Shown here: positions 40,381 through 53,709 of the stretch, piece after piece | How positions within the stretch are numbered: position 1 is the stretch's first letter | Layout of the letters: each line of letters opens with the position of its first letter | DNA from: Campylorhamphus procurvoides | Taxonomy: Eukaryota > Chordata > Aves > Passeriformes > Dendrocolaptidae | Direction of reading: 5' to 3' | DNA length: 64,000 nt | Assembly: GCA_013396655.1 (NCBI GenBank) | Contig: WBMV01001030.1 | Location: forward strand, 209,388 to 273,387 | Made by a program: the position numbers and the translations under genes | Notes under the pieces: model-generated | Told to the model about the DNA's origin: nothing | Databases searched by the model: none | The model's input: only the letters and a program-made list of their open reading frames with translations

Positions 40381-43300
40381 CCCTAAGTCAACACATCAAA
40401 ATGGCTTTTTCATTTTACTTCCAGATTTCATAATCATGCTCTTAAACATAATTTCCAAGAATAATTATGCACACTAAGCTAGCTAAGGTAGGACTTAACA
40501 TATGCAACTTTTAGAAGAGACACTCCCACAGCTGGCTGATACAACACTGTTGTGGGTAATGGCATCAATGTTCAGTTTCACTTTCACAAAAGCATTTATT
40601 TTCAGCTCATAAACAAGTACTACAAAGTTTCATGTATAAGGGAAATAACCTTTAAGGTTAAGCAAATATATATCATTAACTACTGTCAAGACTAATATTG
40701 AGAATAATTTGTTACAATGCAAGAATAGCATCAACTTTCAAAAATAATGCCATTGGTATGACACCACGGAATTCTTTTACAGATGAGCTTTTCCTTAGAC
40801 GTAGATCCTAACACCCTCAAACGCAGCAGTCAAAAGTCAAAAAAATCAAAAATCTTTTTGCGGTAAAATGCTTAGTAAAAGGATGTCTGTAACTGTAAGT
40901 AACACTAAACTTTTTGCTCTGCTCTCCTGTATCCTAATATTTTCACCATCTCTCAGTGGCAATTAAACTCCCTGATATTTTCAGTATACTCAAAACACAA
41001 AAAATTAGTCCTTGGAACCTAACAAATGGAAAGCCTGACACAATTTCCCTTAGGAAGGTAAAGTCCTTTGTAGCAATACTCCTCAACTGGAGTAATCCGT
41101 GACTACATTCATCAATCCAATTCATTGGCTATTGTTGAGATGATTTAGTTAGATGTCATCTGAACAGAAGCTGCCTGGACTCAAAGGGAGACTCCTTTCT
41201 CTTTCCCCAACCACTGTCTCTCAGCACCTAGCTGTTCTTCAACAGAGTTTTTAGGAAATCTTCCCATAATCAAGGGCTACCCATGGAAGTTTGCATCATT
41301 ATTTCCCAATACATCATTAACTTCCTAGTTTGATACCATCTTACAGTGGTAGCTCTAAGACTGGACCAGACAAGCCTGCTTTTTAAAAACTTTCGGTAAA
41401 TCAGGTGTTAGCCAAGATTTTACAGAGTAAAGACACATAATCTTATCTTTAGGCACATTACCCTATCATACACTGCAAAAAGAGGATCTCCTTACAGTTT
41501 ATTATAGCATTGATAAGAAGAAAATAATAATTTTCCCAAGACGTGACTTAGTTTGAAAAAACAAATCAATGTTGTTACAAAATTTAACCCAGTTTGCACG
41601 GACTACTGAATTTTTCCTTACATGCATATCATAATATGATATCATTACCTGAAGTAAAAGTTCTCATGCAATAACCACTGTTAAAAATGACACCAATTCC
41701 ATATGACAATTTAAAGCCTTACAAAAACTGCAGTGGGAAACAGTTGCAAAAGCAAGCCAAATAAACAAGATGGCAGTTGAGAATTGAGACATGAGGAGAA
41801 TTTCTAGGGTGGAGTGGTTACCAAATTTGGTATATTTACTGTAATTGTTGCCAAATATAAGTTAATTTACTGCCTAGCCACTCCTTACTTTAAAACAATT
41901 TTAAAGGAGATAAAAATATTCTTTGAGAATTTTATAACTATCTTCTTCATCCTTTCTCAATCCTTTAGAGTTACAACATAAAGACCATATTTAAATGTTA
42001 CTGAAACATTTCAAAGGAGCAGAGTAATAGAAATACCATATACATAGAATCAGACTGAAAATACCTTGTGTAATTATGCTTTCAAAACAAAAAGCTTACC
42101 CAGTTTTCTTTTATGGCTTTTAGAGGAGTCAAACCCAGGATTTAGAACAGGTAAGCTCTTCTGCATGAGAAACTTCAAAATATTTTGAGTAGAAAAATAA
42201 AGCTTCCCTGACATCATTCAGAAATTAAATACAACAGCGAGAGCTCTCATTAATCAACAACAGCCAAAGGAGTCTCCCACCAGCTGGAAGGGGCGGGAGG
42301 GGGAATCACAGCTCAGACTTGTGTGGGAAGTTCCAGGGTTCTGACTGAATAGTAGGAATACTGACACTGACCTTATAAGCTTATCACAAGAAATGATTAG
42401 AAGAAAAAGAAATTAAATTATCAATACAGCTTATATTACGACTTCAAAGTTTAAACTCCTTTTTCTCAACCTGAGATGGAAACTGCATAACCAATTAGAA
42501 TTCTGCAAGGTTCTCTAAAAGGAACAAAATTATCAGTAAGCAATCTTTGAAAGCAAACGTGTTTTTAGAATTGGATGGATAAACTCTGTAAAGATAAAAC
42601 AGGCCTTCAATAGACATCACAGTCAATTGCTACACATCGAATATTTTAAAATTTAAAGCATTCACTCAGCAAGTAAAACTAGCTACCAGTAAAAGCAACA
42701 ATTCACCTTAAAAATCACCACACAATCAACTAAAACCTAACTGAAAATAAGAGGAATTTTTACTTCCTCATCATATTTTTACATTTTAGGGTGGGGGTAA
42801 AAAAAATTCTACAGCTGAAACCCTGTCTACCAGTCCCACCTTTTCTACCCATTCTCCCAATGACATTTCAGAAGTGGAATGATAGCAGTCTTGCTTTGGG
42901 TTTTCTGGAATAATTCTAGATGTACACAAATCAGGTTCCAACAACATAAATGAGAACAGAAACTCAGTTTGACACAAAGGTCTTAGTAGGAAACTGGGCA
43001 GTGTTCACATAAACAGCCTCTGGGTTCCAAGTTAAACAGAGGAAAGAGATTCATCACATCAGCAAAACCAAACTTGTCTCAAAAGAAACTTTTCTACTTT
43101 CAGTTGACCTGCAGCAGTGGAACAGTTCTGAACTTCTACACAGTCTTCAGTACCGGGCGGTATCTGCATGAGAAGACTTGAGCTCTTAAAACCCATTCAA
43201 AATAAAAACCCATGGTCTTATGGAACCGAAAGAGCTGGCATGCAGTTTGACACACGTAATTTTTACCAAGTAACAAAAGTCAAATTTTGAAACATAAATC

Positions 43301-46300
43301 TCAGTCTGCAAACAAATTGGTTGTCCCAAGCACAGAAGAGCTAAAGAGGCAGTGTAGCAGAAAACAGCTCTTAAAGAAAATGTAGCAACTACTGAATCAA
43401 TAAGACCGCTGTATAAGACATGATCTGTAATATGAAGTTATTAAATATGTAGTGTAAACCAGAATCAACTTTTAAATTATATATTACCTATTATCTTGTT
43501 CCAAAAAGTTCTAACTTCCCCCCTCCACCCTCCAAAATATCATAAGCCAAGATAAACTAATTTAGCTAGCAGTTTAACACAATGGGTTTTCTGAACTGAA
43601 GATTTCAAGAGACAAGTCCCTGCCTGGAGTTGTAGACAGGTATAATGAATCTACCACAATGATCTATTATAAGGAAACTGTACTTTTGTATATGAATAAA
43701 CAAGCTACTCTTAGTCAGTCATTTGAACACCTGAGAGGTTCAATGTGCTGGCAGAGATTTTATTTATTAAAAGAAAAAGGCATGTGCTAATGAATATAAC
43801 TCTGCTTATCAATCTCTGTCAAAAGCAAAACCATTTTGTTTGGGTGACTGCCATATTTATTTCCCTCCACATATGTTTTTTAATAAAGAATGAAGTTCCT
43901 GTATGGTGTTCCCTAAAACCTGTCAAATATTGCAACAGAATAGCCGACTTATGTACATTTATAGCACCATCTCATAAATTTTTTTGGCGAAGTTTATCTT
44001 GTATAAGCAAGACAAAGATCAGTTTACATTACAAGAAAGTTTAAATCCAAAGCCTAACGACCTCCCACAATATAAGACACTGCTTTAAATGAGTATATTT
44101 ACAAAGGTTTACTATTTCGTTAATTCAAAAATACATACAAGGGAGGAGGAAAAAAAAACCAAGAAACAACCTACCCCCTATAATTCAAAGATGATTGCAC
44201 TGTGATAATGTAAAGATAACTGCCTTGGCCTATGATACACCTGAACCCTCAATATTCAACACTGCCTTATTGAGAGAAGAGTCAGTGACCCTTAACATCC
44301 ATCTGGAGACTCTCATCAATGGTCTTGGTTTAAAATAACTATTCTTGCCAAAGAACAATTTTCTTCTCAACATACAATTCTTCAGAACCCTCCTCTACAA
44401 CATCCTGTCATCACACAGTGCACCTGCAAGGAGTTAATCACTAAATGGAAGGGTAATTCAAACAGAGATCAAAAGGCCAGGATTGTTGGGCTTCTGTCCC
44501 TCAATTTGCAAATAGTGTTTTCCATGCTTTTCAGTAAATACAGTTTTCCTGTATGCGTCTACAAAAAACAAGATCTTTTAAGCTTTACCACTCTGAAGTG
44601 GTAATTGCAAGTTTAATATTCAGAAAAACATATAAAATTGTCAGAGAAAAGGCAGCGTGCCATTGATTTAAAAGGTTTCTAAAACAAAATACAGGATTGG
44701 TGAATCTCAGTTGTTCAAAGATCATGAGTTGTTTAGAATTAAGTTTCAATATTTTGCCAGACAGTTTCCTCCTATTTCTAGCACCAAAATTACATTACTA
44801 TTTCCATTTCTTACAATATATTTCCTGCACACTACACAGGTAAGCAAATCTGGTTTATATAGACAAATGCATTAGTATTAAAACTAGACTAAGACTACTT
44901 CCTAATTTCACACAGAATATAGGAGAAAAACACAACCAACAACCAATAAAGAAAACAACACATGTAGTAGCAGCAAGGTTCCTTCATTAACAAAGGAAAA
45001 GATATTCATAACACCTGGAGAGATATTAAAAATATCCTGTGCAAGCCACTTCTCTGGAGCCTATTTTATATAAAACATTACTACTGATGCAAAGTACTTA
45101 GCCTGCAAATACGGCAATCCTTATTTCACAAAAATCCAGACCTCAGATAATTCTAAGAATCAAATTCAATGCATGTGTAGCTGGGATTTACAAGTGCGTC
45201 ATTTTGTAATTTCTCTTTGAAGATGAGTCTTACCCATCTTAAGTTGCCAAGTTTCATAAATTTCACATCTTATGAACTCAGTTTGATTGGAAAAAAAAAG
45301 AATGAAGTAATGCTCCGTGCACTCAAAAGGATTATAATTTGGCACGACTAAAGTGAACAGCAGCTAGCAATCTTCTAAAGCATTTCACACTGAAAAGTTC
45401 ATCTGACCTTACAAAAAAGGACCTATATGCAAAATCCATTGCTATGAGGCCCATAGGGAAGTACTGTAAAACTAGAGTCCTTCAACATATAACAGCATAG
45501 TTCCCTGCAACCTTTTAAAAAATCTGGCACACAGGAGTGCTTTGAATAAATAAGCTTAATGTATCATTAAAGACTAGTAACACAGTTCCAGAACTGGTCA
45601 ACATCAGTAACAGATAAATATACAAAGAAGTTATGTCTTAATTGATCTCTATTCTTCCAAATTGTTAAGTTTCACTATTGTCATAGCATCAGTGATTGAG
45701 GCAGTAAAACTGGCATAATGTGTGCAGAACATTTTCTCCAAACTAAGAGATTGTGTTTTGATGTAGAATTCTTTATACATGCCAACTGCACTTGAACCAA
45801 GGGGCACTTCAAATGAACTTAAAACTGTAAGGTTACAAAATTCACATCAGTTCATAGAGTTCAGAAATCCAGCAAGAATTCCTTAAGTGATAACAGGAGA
45901 AAAAGAGCTAGGAAATAATTTTGAAATCTATGCCCCACACATCCTTCAAATTATGTGATTCTTTACATATAAAATATGATATTGTCATAAAAAAGTCATG
46001 GTCAGGATGACAGCTGTTCACTAAGTACAGCATAAAACAGGGCTCACAAGTCTCAAGAACCATGTGGTCCAGAGAACAGCAGAAGGAATAGCAATGCTCC
46101 ACTCAGTGGTAGACATGATAATGTCTACCATTTAAATGACAGCTGCTTGGAAACTAGAGCACTGACCTACCACAAGAAGAAGTAAGGTGAGAAAAAAAGA
46201 CAACGAAGAGAAGTGGTAGAACCTCAGCAATCCTCTTGTCACCGACAGAGAAATGCTGCTGGTCAGTAGACACAGCACACCTGAAGCCACAGCCCTGCAA

Positions 46301-46438
46301 TCATGAAGTAAGCAAGTACTTCCTATTTTTAAGAAAAAGGGAAGAAGCTTTAAAAAGGAAAAAAACAAACACAACCAAAACACTACAAAAAACCTAAGAA
46401 ACCTAAGAGGTGGTTTCTTCAACATAGCAAAGTTTTAG

Positions 46439-47162
46439 AGAATCACAAAATCATAGCATCTCCTGAGTTGTAAGGGATCCACAAGCATCACTGAAGTCTA
46501 AGTCCTGACCCTGCACCGGACAGTCCCAAAAACCACATCATGTGCCTAAGATCATTGTTCAAACACTTGAATTCTGTCAGGTTTAGTGCTGTGACCACTT
46601 CCCTGTGGAGCCTGTTCCACTGCTCAACCACCCTCTGGGTGAAGAACCTTCTCCTAATATCCAACTTAAACTTTCCCTGACAACTTCATGCAATTCCCTC
46701 AGATTCTGTCACTGGTCACCACAGAGAAGAGGTAAGTCTCTGCCCCTCCTCCTTCCCCTTACGAGGAAGTTGTAACTGCAGTGAGGTCTCTGAGGTCTCC
46801 CCTCAGTCTCCTCTTCTCCAGGATGAACAGACCAAGTACCCTCAGCCACTCTTCAAGTAGTTTCCCCTCAAGGCTCTTCACCATCTTCATTGCCTTCCTT
46901 TGGACACTCTCTAATGGCTTAATATTTTTCTTATACTGCAGTGCCCAAAACTGCACACAATATCCAAGGTGAGGCAATGCAGAGCAGAGCAGGACCAGCT
47001 GGAGATGCTGTGCCTGATGCTGCCCCAGGACAGGGTTGGCCCTGCTGGCTGCCAGGGCACTGCTGACTCATTCAACTTGCCATCGACCATTTCCATGGCA
47101 CTGCTTTCCAGTGTCTCATTTCCCAATCTGTACATATATCCAGGGTTACCCCGTCCCAAGGT
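46439..47162 (-). mobile_element. CR1 LINE, 3' fragment (longest)
   Basis: Reverse-complement CR1 of about 720 bp. On the minus strand the reading frame shows [20 protein letters not shown], then [15 protein letters not shown] and [15 protein letters not shown], the ORF2 C-terminal domain. The 3' terminus is at about 46439 (AGAATCACAAAATCATAGCA on the plus strand). The left part carries the CR1 3'UTR block with TTGTAAGGGATCC and TGTGGAGCCTGTTCCACTGC. Toward 47160 it follows the upstream ORF2 region (AATCTGTACATATATCCAGG). It is in sense orientation to PPHLN1. The 175-codon plus-strand ORF starting at 46969 begins in this antisense CR1 and is accidental. Confidence 0.93.
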
Positions 47163-47833
47163 AAATTTTTCATCCCCCAAAATTCTGCATCATTTAAGGA
47201 TTTCTGATTTTGCAAATAAGCAACATTTTACTTTGGGAGAATCTCAAGAAAGGCTTTTTAGCACTCTGAATCAAGATGGGGGAATAAAAATGGAAAAAAA
47301 TCAGAAAGTACTCTTTGACAGTTATCAAAAACCAAACAAGGAAAATGCGAATGATGAATGCTTCAAAAGAAGTGCTAACATAATAGTGACAACAACTTCT
47401 AACAGAATATTTTTAGCTACTGAGTTTTTAAAAATACTCAAGAAAACCAGTTCTTTCAATAAAAGTGCTATTATTTTTAGAATTTATAGTCATTGAACTT
47501 CCTATGAAAACCCATTAACCATACAAGCCTCCTAAGTGTCTTTAGTTTTTAACTTTGTAGCATGTTTTAGCTATGTTACATGCAATTTTAAAAAAAAATC
47601 CTTCTTAAAATAATCTTAAATCTGCTTCTACTGCTTCAAAGCAAAAGGAAAATTATATGTACTCCTGAAGTACTTACCTGAAATAACTTTCAGCATATCC
47701 AAAGAGAAAGCATTTTTGCATATAATAACTTTTTAATATCATGTTTCATAGAGCAAATGTCTTTGAAAGAGAAAGCAATTAGTGCTTTCACCACAGGAGA
47801 CAACATATGCCAAGTACTATACTTTGATTTCCT

Positions 47834-47862
47834 CTATTGAGATCCACCAGGTATCTCAATAG
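47834..47862. repeat. Perfect 10-bp inverted repeat, 9-nt loop
   Basis: CTATTGAGAT at 47834-47843 and ATCTCAATAG at 47853-47862 are exact reverse complements around CCACCAGGT. Two further C-G pairs are possible inside the loop with a one-base bulge. It stands alone in the large PPHLN1 intron, with no sign of a longer precursor hairpin. Confidence 0.8.
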
Positions 47863-49088
47863 TAAGCCATATGCAAAAAATCATAATTAAGTTTATTACA
47901 AACATGTAGCGCTACAAGTGTCTAGCAGTCTGATCACATACCATATTTATATAATAAATCAGTAGGATTTCATTCAATTGCAAATACATTCGCATATCCT
48001 CAACTGAACCATGGATCTTTATGAAGTTCTTCCGTAGCATTACTGTAGTTGTGTAACAGTTATATAGTCTAAAGCGTAAAATAAAGACTCAGATGGGACT
48101 ATCACCTACCACACAACATGCTTTTAAAGCCTTCAACAAAATGAGCTGACATTTTATGCTCACATTTTAAACAGAAAAAATCAGGATGCATTTAAGACAA
48201 TCTTTTTGACCACTGGGTGCCACTCTTGTTCTGTGTACAACAAACTGCCTGACAGTCAGTCTTCTCAGCCTCTTTTTTTTCCTCAGCTTTAAACAACTCT
48301 GATTCTCCTAAAGTGGGAGGAAAAGATGGAAGAATTTATACATAAGTTTCTACTAAACACTACTTTTCAAAAACCTTTACTATTGCTTTTAGTCCCAGGA
48401 ACGTAATTTTGAAAGAAGTATAGTACACACAGACCTTTACAGTATTATGGACTTCTTTCACAGTGAGGTTATAGAATAACCCAGTTAAGTTATGCCTAAA
48501 TAACGACATTCAAAGGAATAGACGTATCTACTGCAACTGGTAGCCCTGTATTGACATTGGTACTAAAAGCTTCATATTCAGTGTGCAACGCCACAAGACT
48601 AAGGCCTTGAGCAAGCTCATCAGGCTTTTCCTGACCTGCCTGAATCAGTTTTTGTAAGTTGCTGCAGCTTTAATAGCAATTTCTCTAACTGGCCAGGTGG
48701 CTACAGCTAACTCGGTTTACTTTTGTTGAACTCCGTATGGTACAACCATAGTTTTAAATACACAGCAGTAACAAGGAGTTTATGACTAACACCACGATGC
48801 AGTATATACAAATACAGGCCTGGTATAATGGACAATTTGAGAAGTAAAAACGCAGAATATGGCATATAAGAGCATAGCCATAAGATGGCATTCTTGGATT
48901 AGACTGTTAATATTTCAGATATACTAACAATCAGTCCTTGTCTGAATATCTAAGGTGGATTTCAACCTGTTCCATAAATTTTGAGTGCAACACCATCCTG
49001 TGCATTTTATTTGCTAACTCAAATAATCCCATATCAAACATATTTGTAGGCCTATGTATATTACAGCCCTACAGTTTATGTAAGGGAC

Positions 49089-49137
49089 TGTAGTCCTTAC
49101 TACATTTATGAAATGTAGTCCTTACATTTCATAAATG
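49089..49137. repeat. Compound repeat: 13-bp perfect inverted repeat plus 12-bp direct repeat
   Basis: CATTTATGAAATG (49103-49115) and CATTTCATAAATG (49125-49137) are exact reverse complements separated by nine bases. Overlapping this, TGTAGTCCTTAC occurs twice as a direct repeat, at 49089-49100 and 49114-49125. The second copy supplies the loop of the hairpin. GGACTGTAGTCC at the left is itself palindromic. The arrangement looks like the outcome of a local template switch. Confidence 0.85.
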
Positions 49138-49680
49138 GGAATCTGAGACACAGATTAAGAAGGGCTCACAGAAATTAGTATCACGTATCATGGGAATATA
49201 TACTCATTAGGTCAGCTGAGAAAAAAAAGGGGTCTGAACATGGCTATGGAGACCTTCATAATCCCATTATCCACTCAACCTTTAAAATGGTACAAGCATC
49301 ATTCCACTGTATTGTGGCCCCAAGATCCTGCAGTCACAGAATCACATACTAGACCAAAGAATTCTCTGAAGTCATCTAAAAAGTGTGATTGATCACAGAG
49401 ATGCACTAAATTACTTACAGTCCCAGGTTAGTGTCCTAAACATGTTATCATTATGCCTCCTATCCTTACTAAACGAATACTAAAGACTTTCACGTAACAC
49501 CATTTATTTTATTTCTGTTTCAAATGATGCAACTTAAAACCACCATTCACTACCATCTTCTACTTCAACAGATGTCCTTTCCCTGTCATTTCACTGCTCT
49601 ACCAACTGTTTTGATAACAAAGTAAAATACCATAAATATTCCCAGCTTATGCATGGCACTACCACAGTTTTATAAAATAC

Positions 49681-49742
49681 CTGTATTCAGGGTGCCGACT
49701 TGTAGGATGATCATCCCTCGTCCATCTGTATCCTGATTCATC
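49681..49742 (-). CDS. PPHLN1: PPHLN1 visible exon 4
   Basis: A small 62-bp exon entered in phase 0 and left in phase 2. The acceptor is TTTTGCAG and the donor is ACAG/GTATTT. It encodes DESGYRWTRDDHPTSRHPEY and the first two bases of the following arginine codon. The human counterpart is DESGYRWTRDDHSASRQPEY, a match at nearly every position. It is part of the charged, Tyr/Arg-rich N-terminal disordered region. Confidence 0.97.
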
Positions 49743-50585
49743 CTGCAAAACATGCATGCAAAACAATTGTGTGACGTGTATCTCAACATCAGATGTCAGG
49801 TGCAGTTAGTTAATGCCTAACTAAGTATTAACTAGGTAACTTAAGTATTACTTAATGCAAAATTGAAGCATTTAATTGAAGCATTTACCTAAAAAAAAAA
49901 TAGGTATTAATCACAAACACCAAATATCCTCTCAATTTATTTACTGTACCCCATTCCTCTTATTTTCTTCCTCAGTGAATATTGAAGAGATTAACTTTGT
50001 AATGCGGTACAATACACAAAAACTACAGAGCTTTCTAAAATATATATACATATGCTCTGACTTAAAGAAAAATTTTTTCTTTGAAAAATAAATTGCCATC
50101 AATAGCTTGAAATTACAGAATTTCAAACAGCTGGATTGCAGGAGGCAACAGTAATAACCTTTACAAGGCACCATACATTTCATACTTACGTGCAGCTGCT
50201 ACTGGGAAAAAAATGCATTCAACATCATGACAGAATTTAACTAAATGAACAAGTGTGAGAACTAGAGGGATACCTAGATAACATCCAACAACTTGCATGT
50301 GCAAGGACTTGTTAAATAGAGAGGTTCTGAAATCATTCTTCTGTTCATCCAGGTAACTTTGCAGTGCATTACAGAGAGGGCTTCTGGCCACTTTTGCTCT
50401 CCCAGTTCAGATTCTGAGCTTTCACATCCAAAACCTGGATGTTTTTTTCTATTAAATCTATTTCAGTTTGTGAGAACAGTAGTAACATCAATGCTTTGTC
50501 TGAAACAAAATTTTAATCATTTAGTATTCAAGCATTAATGAGGAAATAAACATCATAAACGTGTGAGAAGAATCACCTTACGTAC
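49743..50585 (-). other. PPHLN1: PPHLN1 intron (visible exons 3-4)
   Basis: An 843-bp AT-rich intron. It contains a 13-bp perfect tandem duplication at 49861-49886 and no recognised transposon. Confidence 0.85.
49861..49886. repeat. 13-bp perfect tandem duplication
   Basis: AATTGAAGCATTT is present twice with no spacer. This is a small duplication inside the intron. Confidence 0.8.
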
Positions 50586-50756
50586 ACCTCGGTGTGGAGG
50601 GCCACTTCTTCGGTCATGTGCAAAACTACGACCATCTTCATAGTCTCTGTACTCAGCATGACTGTAATCATCATACCGACTGTAATTTCCATCCCCGGGT
50701 CTCTCAAGCAGTGGTGGTTTCTTGGGCATGATGTTTACTATTCTATGGTAATCACC
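50586..50756 (-). CDS. PPHLN1: PPHLN1 visible exon 3 (Tyr/Asp/Arg-rich region)
   Basis: A 171-bp, 57-codon exon in phase 0 at both ends. The acceptor is GTTTAG and it begins GDYHRIVNIMPKKPPLLERP, followed by GDGNYSRYDDYSHAEYRDYE and DGRSFAHDRRSGPPHRG. Human periphilin has YNRLVNIVPKKPPLLDRPGE, YRDYDEGRSFSHDRRSGPPH and RG here. The KKPPLL motif and DRRSGPPHRG are the anchors. I placed the donor after HRG because the human junction is HRG/DESG. The intron then starts GTACGT, a weaker site. A donor nine bases further (AAG/GTGATT) would also keep the frame and add Val-Arg-Lys. Confidence 0.95.
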
Positions 50757-53709
50757 CTAAACCACAAAACAAACAAAATGGTATCGATTTTAACAATAGC
50801 TGAAAATCTGTAGTGAGTAAACAAAACTAAATTCAAATTATTTCTAAATATGGGACATAAACAATCTTAAAAGACAAAATTGCACAGGAAAATAACAAAC
50901 ATTAAAAATCACCCAGTGGAATAACTTATTAAATCTAATTGGACACCACTCAGATTCAATTCTTAGGTATTACAAGTTTAATTATAGAGAGTAAATTTTG
51001 AACATGATTTAATTTTCTTTTGAAAGTTTAAAGCAGTAGCATTAGCTACTTTCTAACCATCAGCTAACTTGGTTTTTTAAAGCGTTAGCCACATATATTA
51101 CTCAGAGACTTTTATTTTAACTTTGGAAACAAAAAAAGTTACACCTATTACGCCTGTAAAACAGAGCCCATTTGAAAATACTAATTTTCTTAATGTTCAC
51201 AACATCCCCCACACTGCAGTGATTATAATTAAGATAGTCCTTGCTTCATAATCTGGATAAGCACCTATTCAATACAACGCAATAGGTGATCTGAGGATTC
51301 AAGAGACAGAGTTTTAACACTCTTGGTTCTTCTTTTAATGCAAGTTTCAGATAGCTTTTGGCTAGAGCACAAAATTAATTTACTGTATTTCCTTCAAATA
51401 AACATGTCATGCACCATTCGCCAGTTGAAGAAATCCTTTGTTTATTACACAAAAATTGCACAGCTGTAAAAGACACAGATTCAATTTTCTAGAACCAGGT
51501 TTTATATAAGTCAACTGCAAATAAAAAGCAAATGAAAACATGAATGAAAGATTTTGTATTTTAAGTCTTCCTCCTTCAGCAAAATATTTTTTCTATGGGC
51601 CTTAAACCAAAAGCTAAAAATGTAGAGTTGAGCTAGCACATGCCATTTGGAGGGAGGGAAAGATAAGCAAACTATTTTTTTAACAGTAAGCAGAAATCAC
51701 AATCTAATGCACCAATAGGGTCTGTAGAAAAATAACTGCAGTCACAAACTGTTAAAGACTGTCACGCAAAAAAAGTTGATTTTGATTTCGGAGATCGCCC
51801 AACAAACCAACTAGAAGGCAATCCAAAACCACCCTAAAGCCATACTGATGCAACTGGAGACTGCATGCAGCCATACACAGCCACAATACTTGATCTACCC
51901 TTACCTCATTGAGCATACTCCATATGTAATTCTTTTTTTTTTAGTTTGGTGTCTTAAAGATGTGCTGTGCAACTAAAATAAAACTGCTCCATGCCTTAAG
52001 CTCATCCAAAAGACCCCATCATATCACTATACTGACATACAGAAGAACAATTACATGAAAGCTCAAGGTGTATCTAGTTTTGGATCCTAGTCACTGTGCC
52101 AAGTGTGTGCAACTTTACATTCTTTACCAGGATCTGAAAGCATGTGTTTCTACTACAATCTATACTTGATATATAATTAGCACACAGTTTAGATTAGGAC
52201 ACGTCTCTTGCTCTCTCACACAAAAGATACTTCACTCTGTATCACTGGCACATCTCAGTTCCCATGCACTAACCTATCAGCAAGAGTTAAGTGCATTCAT
52301 AGATTGAATAAATCAATTCTGACTAGACAAGTGAAATGAAATTAAGTCAGACTTCTACATGTGAACACAGATACAAAGGAACAGGCTTACAAGGACAGAA
52401 ACTGCCTTCCAACTATCTTGAATCTGCAAAGCTGTATGAGAAGAAACTTCACGTCCACCTTTCAGTATGGCAGAAGGACACCACATCTTGGTTGGCCTAG
52501 CTACTGGGGTGTTGGCAGAGAATGAACAGTATTAATTCTGATTAGTGTATTCTGCTAGTCCCTTCATCCCCAGTTCCAAACACATGTCATCTAAAGCTAG
52601 CTTTGAACTATCTAGTTAATTCTTGCATCAAAATGAATGCATCACATCTTTTAAACTGTAAAGTAAATTTTCATAATGCCTATGTCATGCATTGTTCTCT
52701 GGACAGCCTGAAAGACTACAAGGATTTAGACACATCATGGATGCAATAGCAAAATTAAATTAGCAATGTGTTAGTCAAGTCAAACTATTAAAAAATAAAA
52801 ATCTGAAAAAACATTCCACCTTTCCTCATGTCCTACTGTTGCTAAGTATTTTGAAGAAGGATGTAGCTAAATACCCTGTTTCTGCTTGCTGAAAATACAG
52901 AAGTATTGTTGGTGCCTGTAGAGAGAGTTAAAAATGTCACAGAGCAGCCAAACACTAACACACTCACTACTCAATAGAGAATCCTATGGAACTGATTACC
53001 AAATTACCAGCTGAAAATGTAACAGAGGTTGGAACCCAGAAGGCATGCTAAATCAGATATGTTATTATTTCAACATTTAGGATAGTTAAAAGGAAAGTCA
53101 ATATTTGCAATAAACATTTCCTCCTATACTTTAAGCATCATAATAAAAAACCATATTGGTGACAAGAACAATTTTCAAAGTAGTTACTTTATCACCTCAA
53201 ATTACTTAAAAGAATCACAGATCACAGAACACACTGAGTTGGAAGGGACCCAAAAGGATCATCAAGTCCAATCCTTAGCTCTGCACAGATGATCCCCAAG
53301 AGTCACAACATGTGCTCAAGAATATCATCCAGTATCAACATTAAAACAAAAGGCTGCAGAAAAATGTAACATAGTATGGTCTTTAGTTCTCGAGAAGTTA
53401 TTAAAAATCCTGTATTTAATAACACAAAGAATTACAGCAAAAATCAATTTATCAAAATACAAATATTCTGAAACAGTTCCTATAGATTTGAAAATAAGGG
53501 AAAAGTACCCAGAACTTAATTTTGTAGGCATCCTATTATTTCTGTGCAGACACATTTGCTAATTGTTGTCTTCAAAGAATGAGATAAGAACAAAACTTGA
53601 GGCAGCCTAGGAACTTATACAGGTACATAAATCAAGCCCGTATGGTACAAGCCATCATGTAAAGGCATAGTATAACACCATAAGGTTATGAAACTTATTA
53701 TATACTTAC
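50757..53709 (-). other. PPHLN1: PPHLN1 intron (visible exons 2-3)
   Basis: 2.95 kb of AT-rich intron with canonical ends. It holds a short CR1 3' end at 53211-53330. Nothing else is recognised. Confidence 0.85.
53211..53330 (-). mobile_element. CR1 LINE, short 3'UTR fragment
   Basis: Reverse-complement CR1 3' terminus of about 120 bp: AGAATCACAGATCACAGAAC, then GAGTTGGAAGGGACCC, then GATCATCAAGTCCAATCCTT and CAAGAGTCACAACATGTGC. These are the usual blocks of the CR1 3'UTR read backwards. Only the end of the element inserted or survived. It is in sense orientation to PPHLN1, about 380 bp from visible exon 2. Confidence 0.85.

Larger units (their letters stand above)
31925..49680 (-). other. 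PPHLN1: PPHLN1 large intron (visible exons 4-5)
   Basis: 17.8 kb of AT-rich sequence with canonical GT and AG ends, the longest complete intron in the window. It holds CR1 copies at 39868-40380 and 46439-47162, hairpin-forming repeats near 47834 and 49103, and a small tandem duplication at 32979. Otherwise I see only chance ORFs. I found no extra coding exon matching periphilin isoforms. Confidence 0.85.

Noticed and set aside
46969..47496. 175-codon plus-strand ORF
   Set aside because: It starts inside an antisense CR1 and runs into unrelated AT-rich intron; there is no protein similarity.
49330..49460. CR1-like start (CAGTCACAGAATCACATACT)
   Set aside because: The similarity stops after about 20 bases and does not follow CR1 further.
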